Of a stretch of DNA of 49,224 nucleotides, positions 46,201-49,224 are shown piece after piece. The stretch is from positions 1 to 49,224 of the forward strand of contig JAETPW010000014.1 of the NCBI GenBank assembly GCA_021771025.1. The letters run 5' to 3'. How positions within the stretch are numbered: the stretch's first letter is position 1; each line of letters starts with the position of its first letter. The stretch comes from Clostridiaceae bacterium. GTDB taxonomy: Bacteria; Bacillota; Clostridia; TANB77; CAG-508. Below the pieces are notes generated by a model. That model was not told the DNA's origin. It saw nothing but the letters and a program-made list of their open reading frames with translations, and did no database searches. The position numbers were made by a program, and so were the translations under genes.

Positions 46201-47610
46201 TACAAATTCTTGAATATCTAATTTTAAACTTTTAGCAAAAGTTTCGATAAACGAACCACATCCGGAAGAACAAGCTTCATTTAACATAATATTATCAATG
46301 GCTCCATTTTTCATCTTAATGTATTTCATGTCTTGTCCACCGATATCAATAATAGCCGTAACATTAGGTTCAAATTGTTTAGCAGCAGTATAATGAGCAA
46401 TCGTTTCAATTTCATTTAAATCTACCTGAAGTGCTGTTTGAATTAATTTTTCTCCATAACCAGTAACACCACTGTATCGTAAAATTACGTTAGAAGGAAT
46501 TTCTTGGTATAATTTTTTCAACATGTTCATAACACTTTTTAAAGGATTTCCTTCATTACTTCCATATAAAGAATACAATAAATTTCCCTCGCGATCAATC
46601 ACTACAATTTTCGTAGTAGTAGAACCAGCATCAATTCCTAAGAAACAATCGCCTTTCTCATTCACTAAATCTTTTTTCGTTACTTTTGCCTTTTCATGTC
46701 TTTGCTTAAATTGTTGATATTCTTGATCATTGGTGAATAATGGATCTAAAGGATGGCTAGTATTATCTTGTGATATACGTAAATGTTCAATTTTCTGTTT
46801 TAATTCTTGAGCATCAATAGGGCTAGAATCTAAAGAATCTAAAGCAGCACCTTTAGCAACGAGTAAATGAGCTTCTTCTGGAACAATCACTTGATCAGAA
46901 CTTAAATGAAGGGTCTCAATAAAACGTTTTCGTAATTCAGATAAATAATTTAATGGACCACCTAAAAAAGCAACATTTCCACGTATTGGTCTACCACAAG
47001 CTAAGCCACTGATCGTTTGGTTAACTACGGCTTGAAAAATAGAGGCAGCAATATCTTCTTTTGCGGCACCTTCATTAATAAGAGGCTGAATATCCGTTTT
47101 AGCAAAAACTCCACAACGAGAAGCAATAGGATAGATCGTAGAATAGGTCTTAGCTAATTCATTTAAACCAGCTGTATCAGTATGTAAAAGTGAAGCCATT
47201 TGATCTAAAAAAGCACCAGTTCCACCAGCACAGGTTCCGTTCATACGTTGCTCAATAGATTGATCAAAATAAATAATTTTAGCATCTTCACCGCCTAACT
47301 CAATCACCACATCTGTTTCAGGAATATAAGTTTCAACAGCTCTTTTACAAGAAACAACTTCTTGAATAAAATTAACTCCTAAAAATTGACTAGCAGACAT
47401 AGCTCCTGATCCGGTTAACGCTAAAGTAAATTTTTGGTTAGGAAATTGGTTAATTAAATTTTCTAATACTGAACAAACTGTATTTTTCGTATCCGAAAAA
47501 TGTCTTTGGTAATCTTCATACAATGTATTTTTATCTGCATCCATCACCACGATTTTTACGGTGGTAGATCCTACGTCTAATCCAACATGATATACATTTA
47601 TTTCTTTCAT
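43285..47610 (-). CDS. 2-hydroxyacyl-CoA dehydratase activase-type fusion protein
   Basis: 1441 residues. Two tandem ASKHA ATPase modules of the BadF/BadG/BcrA/BcrD (HgdC) type: first GLDVGSTTVKIVVMD (about 8) with MNGTCAGGTGAFLDQ (about 124); second FLGIDAGSTTTKIVVID (about 322) with NEACSSGCGSFIETF (about 443). These hold the conserved Cys that binds the [4Fe-4S] cluster in the activase dimer. A Cys cluster (RCNNCENHC to NRCEKGAG, about 611-640) leads to a DUF2229-type domain from about 680 and a C-terminal dehydratase-like domain (from about 1015, PQMAPIHFELLETAVASCGY). Such fusions are common in anaerobes; activases start radical dehydration by ATP-driven electron transfer, but the substrate of these long fusions is not established. 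Minus strand, against the replication direction of this arm. Confidence 0.9.
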   Translation of the reverse strand: MKEINVYHVGLDVGSTTVKIVVMDADKNTLYEDYQRHFSDTKNTVCSVLENLINQFPNQKFTLALTGSGAMSASQFLGVNFIQEVVSCKRAVETYIPETDVVIELGGEDAKIIYFDQSIEQRMNGTCAGGTGAFLDQMASLLHTDTAGLNELAKTYSTIYPIASRCGVFAKTDIQPLINEGAAKEDIAASIFQAVVNQTISGLACGRPIRGNVAFLGGPLNYLSELRKRFIETLHLSSDQVIVPEEAHLLVAKGAALDSLDSSPIDAQELKQKIEHLRISQDNTSHPLDPLFTNDQEYQQFKQRHEKAKVTKKDLVNEKGDCFLGIDAGSTTTKIVVIDREGNLLYSLYGSNEGNPLKSVMNMLKKLYQEIPSNVILRYSGVTGYGEKLIQTALQVDLNEIETIAHYTAAKQFEPNVTAIIDIGGQDMKYIKMKNGAIDNIMLNEACSSGCGSFIETFAKSLKLDIQEFVKEAITAKRPVDLGSRCTVFMNSKIKQAQKEGYTVGDISSGLSYSVIKNAIQKVMKVRDIETLGDHIVVQGGTFYNDAVLRAFEKIVGKEVIRPDISGLMGAYGMALLAKEQYEANFDMEYTSTILKADELDKLEIKVTHTRCNNCENHCKLTINKFSNGAIHVSGNRCEKGAGITTNKQHLPNLVQYKYNRIFDYTPLPEGNAPRGTIGIPRVLNMYEDYPFWFTLLTNLGFRVVLSEKSTRKTYEKGMESMPSESVCYPAKLSHGHIESLLEQGIKTIFYPCMPYSRKEYEKVDNHYNCPIVISYSEVLKNNVEGLKSSEIKFINPFLPFDTKNLVKKLMELPEFAEYHFTKQELLNAAIKAEEEYQKCKEDIRTKGSETVKYIEENNLRGIVLAGRPYHIDPEINHGIDTLITSLGLCVLTEDSVSDKAEAKRPIRVVDQWVYHARLYAAAEFVGKHDQLELVQLNSFGCGVDAVTTDQVEEILSSYDKMYTLIKIDEVNNLGAVRIRIRSLLASMNKRIQKKQEENRCGDYEIKKKIFTKEMRKDYTILIPQMAPIHFELLETAVASCGYRVKLLRDCTQHTVETGLKYVNNDACYPSILVTGQMIEALQSGEYDLTKTALIMSQTGGGCRATNYIGFIRKALKDAGFSNIPVISFNVVGMEKMPGFKLSPELIEKMIKCVIYGDLLQKMLTKNRAYERHPGETKRLFDKWMETCKKMLVKSTNKQFKQSLYDIVNDFEKIELDTSLTKPKVGIVGEVLIKYHPFGNNFVADLLEKEGAEVILPDFMGFVKFMATHKITFNTLLNTNKTSSKISKVAIKLIDLMEKDVKAALASSSKDYLPPCDIWHLEDKVKDVLSIGNQTGEGWFLTAEMIEYIEHDIPNIVCVQPFACLPNHVVGKGVIKTIREKYPDANISPVDYDPGASETNQANRIKLLMTVAKDNLRNKEKEKIAIEKENLILHEENKETV

Positions 47611-47867
47611 ATAAAAAACTCCTTTTTTCTAGTATGTATCTAACACACAACTACCCTAATTGTATACGGAAAATGCCATTTTGTCAAATGGTAAAAAATG
47701 GAGATATCTGCGTAATAGCTACTTATGCCATAACACAACAACAAGAAATTGAATGTCGAATTTTGCGATGGAAAAAAAGAAAAAAAGCTTTCTTTTTGAC
47801 GAAAAATATGTTAAGATAAAAAACATAAAAATAGTTAACTATAAAAATAAAAGGAAGGAGGAACCAA

Positions 47868-48176
47868 ATGGACGAACAATTAGGTAAATTAATTCTTGAA
47901 AAATTAAATTCTATGGAAAAAAGTATATTTCTCATTCAAGAAGATGTTGGCGTGCTAAAAACAGATGTAGGAACGTTAAAGTCAGATGTTGAAACATTAA
48001 AACTTAAGCAAGCATCGATAGAACGTTGGGCCATTACCTTTGAACATGAAGTTATGGAAAAGCTTAATATATTGATGGATGCTGACAAAGTAAGGGAAGA
48101 AAAATTAGCACAACATGATCTTATTTTACAACGACACGAAAAATTATTAGAGAAACATTCTTTATTATTAAGTTAG
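47868..48176 (+). CDS. small coiled-coil protein
   Basis: 102 residues, cytoplasmic, no membrane helix. A heptad repeat with the 7-residue pattern V-LK-DV-TLK (about 28-48, GVLKTDVGTLKSDVETLKLK) is followed by a conserved-looking segment IERWAITFEHEVMEKLNILMD and a second helical stretch ending HDLILQRHEKLLEKHSLLL. AAGGAGG precedes the ATG. It is likely a homo-oligomeric coiled coil; function unknown. Followed by a terminator. Confidence 0.75.
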   Translation: MDEQLGKLILEKLNSMEKSIFLIQEDVGVLKTDVGTLKSDVETLKLKQASIERWAITFEHEVMEKLNILMDADKVREEKLAQHDLILQRHEKLLEKHSLLLS

Positions 48177-48198
48177 TTATATCTTTATTAATCCATAT

Positions 48199-48255
48199 AC
48201 TCTATCTATATATTTTATAGAATTATATAAAATATAAATAGGATAGAGTTTTTTA
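48199..48255 (+). terminator. terminator after the coiled-coil gene
   Basis: ACTCTATC pairs with GATAGAGT at the base, and an inner ATATATTTTATA-type stem extends it; TTTTTATTG follows. Confidence 0.8.
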
Positions 48256-48349
48256 TTGTTTTACTTGTTCTAAAAAGGACAAACCGGAAATAAGATGGTT
48301 AATAAATAAAAAACAAGGAGGCAAGGGGAAACTACATTCATTTATCTAG

Positions 48350-48421
48350 TATGGTAAGCTAAAAATTTACCAATAAAAAAGAAGGGAGGAAATGTTAACA
48401 AAAGTTAACATAGAAAAAATG
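48350..48421 (+). promoter_or_regulatory. structured leader of the gerM-like gene: hairpin, Shine-Dalgarno, hairpin, start
   Basis: Hairpin 1 pairs TGGTAA (48352-48357) with TTACCA (48367-48372). GGGAGG (48384-48389) follows. Hairpin 2 pairs ATGTTAAC (48392-48399) with GTTAACAT (48404-48411), perfect 8 bp around AAAA. AGAAAAA then leads to ATG 48419. Folding hairpin 2 would reduce the Shine-Dalgarno-to-ATG distance from 29 to about 9 bases. Same layout as before rsmG. Confidence 0.55.
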
Positions 48422-48955
48422 AAAAATAAAAAAATAATAATATTATTTACCATCTTATTTTTGATTATTGTCATAGGAGGATATTTTATCTTAAATCAGA
48501 TAAAAAAGGATAAAGAAGAAACAATGCAAGACTATACTCCACAGGAAGAAATTACAGACGAGCAATTTAGACAAACCATAGTCAGTTTATACTTTTTAGA
48601 TAAAGAAAATAATCAAATTTCTCCAGAAGCAAGATTAGTAGATATAAAAGAGATGATCAATCTGCCATATGAAAAATTAATTAATTTATTAATTGAAGGA
48701 CCTAAAAATGAAAAACTAAAAAGTGTAATACCAGATCAAACTAAAATACTTAAAACTTATACAGAAGGGGATTGTTTAACCATTGACTTTTCCCAAGAAT
48801 TTTTAAATTATGATAAAACAGATCCAAATCAAAAACAATTTTTAATCGATAGTATAGTAGATACAGTAACAGAATTAACAGAAATAAATCAAGTGAAAAT
48901 TTTAATTCAAGGAGCAGAAAATCAAGAGTTTAAAGAAATATATACACGAAAATAA
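48419..48955 (+). CDS. GerM-domain (GerMN) membrane-anchored protein
   Basis: 178 residues from ATG 48419 (MKNKKIIILFTILFLIIVIG); ATG 48392 would add nine residues, but its spacing to the Shine-Dalgarno site is only 2 bases. One N-terminal membrane helix (about 4-24), a Glu/Thr-rich linker, then a GerMN-type domain: IVSLYFLDKENNQISPEARLVDI, PYEKLINLLIEGPKNEKLKSVIP, LKTYTEGDCLTIDFSQEFLNY, and VDTVTELTEINQVKILIQG. GerMN domains occur in spore germination protein GerM and in many non-spore envelope proteins of Bacillota. No lipobox Cys is seen. Confidence 0.8.
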   Translation: MKNKKIIILFTILFLIIVIGGYFILNQIKKDKEETMQDYTPQEEITDEQFRQTIVSLYFLDKENNQISPEARLVDIKEMINLPYEKLINLLIEGPKNEKLKSVIPDQTKILKTYTEGDCLTIDFSQEFLNYDKTDPNQKQFLIDSIVDTVTELTEINQVKILIQGAENQEFKEIYTRK

Positions 48956-48970
48956 TGAGTTACAAAACAA

Positions 48971-49224
48971 TAAAATAATAAAATAATAAAATAGTAAAAT
49001 AATAAAATAATAAAATAATAAAATATAAAATAATAAAATAATAAAATAATAAAATATAAAATAATAAAATGATAAAATATAAAATATAAAATAATAAAAT
49101 GATAAAATATAAAATAATAAAATAATAAAATAATAAAATAATAAAATAATAAAATAATAAAATAATAAAATAATAAAATAATAAAATAATAAAATAATAA
49201 AATAATAAAATAATAAAATAATAA
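48971..49224. repeat. 8-base microsatellite (AATAAAAT) at right end
   Basis: Tandem AATAAAAT units with occasional 5-base units (AAAAT) and single changes (G for A) run to the window edge; the last ~120 bases are perfect. A-rich on the plus strand, opposite to the left-end array. Likely an assembly breakpoint. Confidence 0.95.

Noticed and set aside
47634..47819. 61-residue plus-strand frame before the coiled-coil gene
   Set aside because: No ribosome binding site and no similarity seen; overlaps the divergent promoter region.
48392..48411. Rex-type operator (TTGTTAA-N4-TTAACAA)
   Set aside because: The half-sites resemble it, but the gap between TTAA blocks is 6 bases instead of 4, and the site lies after the Shine-Dalgarno sequence.

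Overview
The window is an AT-rich, low-GC Gram-positive chromosome segment. It is most likely from an uncultured anaerobic member of the Clostridia or a related Bacillota lineage. The evidence is the canonical Firmicutes origin neighbourhood (gyrB, recF, dnaN, dnaA, then rpmH, rnpA, yidD, yidC, jag, mnmE, mnmG, rsmG, parA, parB), standard-code reading frames, strong purine-rich ribosome binding sites, a GerM-like protein and a 2-hydroxyacyl-CoA dehydratase activase-type protein. Both ends of the window run into microsatellite-like repeats (a 14-base unit on the left, an 8-base unit on the right), so it looks like a contig broken at low-complexity sequence.

Layout. 0.2-4.05 kb (minus): a small operon with a VirB4-type ATPase split into two genes and a ParA/CpaE-like ATPase whose 5' end is frameshifted. 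4.05-5.06 kb: no gene; promoter, an unexplained island, terminators. 5.06-12.0 kb (minus): gyrB, recF, a 1 kb T-rich spacer, dnaN, oriC, dnaA. 12.4-23.8 kb (plus): rpmH to parB, a DUF4446 protein and a membrane glycosyltransferase-like protein. 23.85-24.05 kb: two tRNA-Ser genes. 24.3-41.0 kb (plus): a type IV secretion (T4SS)-like locus. 41.0-49 kb: a membrane J-domain protein, a patatin-like lipase, a ~122-base minisatellite, a 1441-residue activase-type protein, a coiled-coil protein and a GerM-like protein.

Replication. The dnaA-dnaN gap carries DnaA boxes, a short GC cluster, a run of TAG trinucleotides that reads as DnaA-trios, and an AT-rich element, in the order of the Bacillus subtilis basal unwinding system. 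A second DnaA-box cluster lies upstream of dnaA. Genes and low-complexity tracts (A-rich on the leading/coding strand) switch strand at this point.

The T4SS-like locus is the most unusual part. It has three VirB2-like pilins with separate promoters (one with a ~200-residue extracellular extension), a PrgI/VirB3-like protein, a split VirB4, a VirB6-like protein, two single-pass proteins that resemble VirB8/TcpC, and a 1939-residue membrane-anchored wall hydrolase with seven recognisable wall-active modules. No coupling protein, relaxase or VirB11 is visible. It may therefore be a chromosomal envelope or secretion machine rather than a self-transmissible element, but genes outside the window could change this.

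Other points: single-base frameshifts near the 5' ends of mnmE and the ParA-like gene, and two genes (rsmG, gerM-like) that share an unusual hairpin - Shine-Dalgarno - hairpin - ATG leader.
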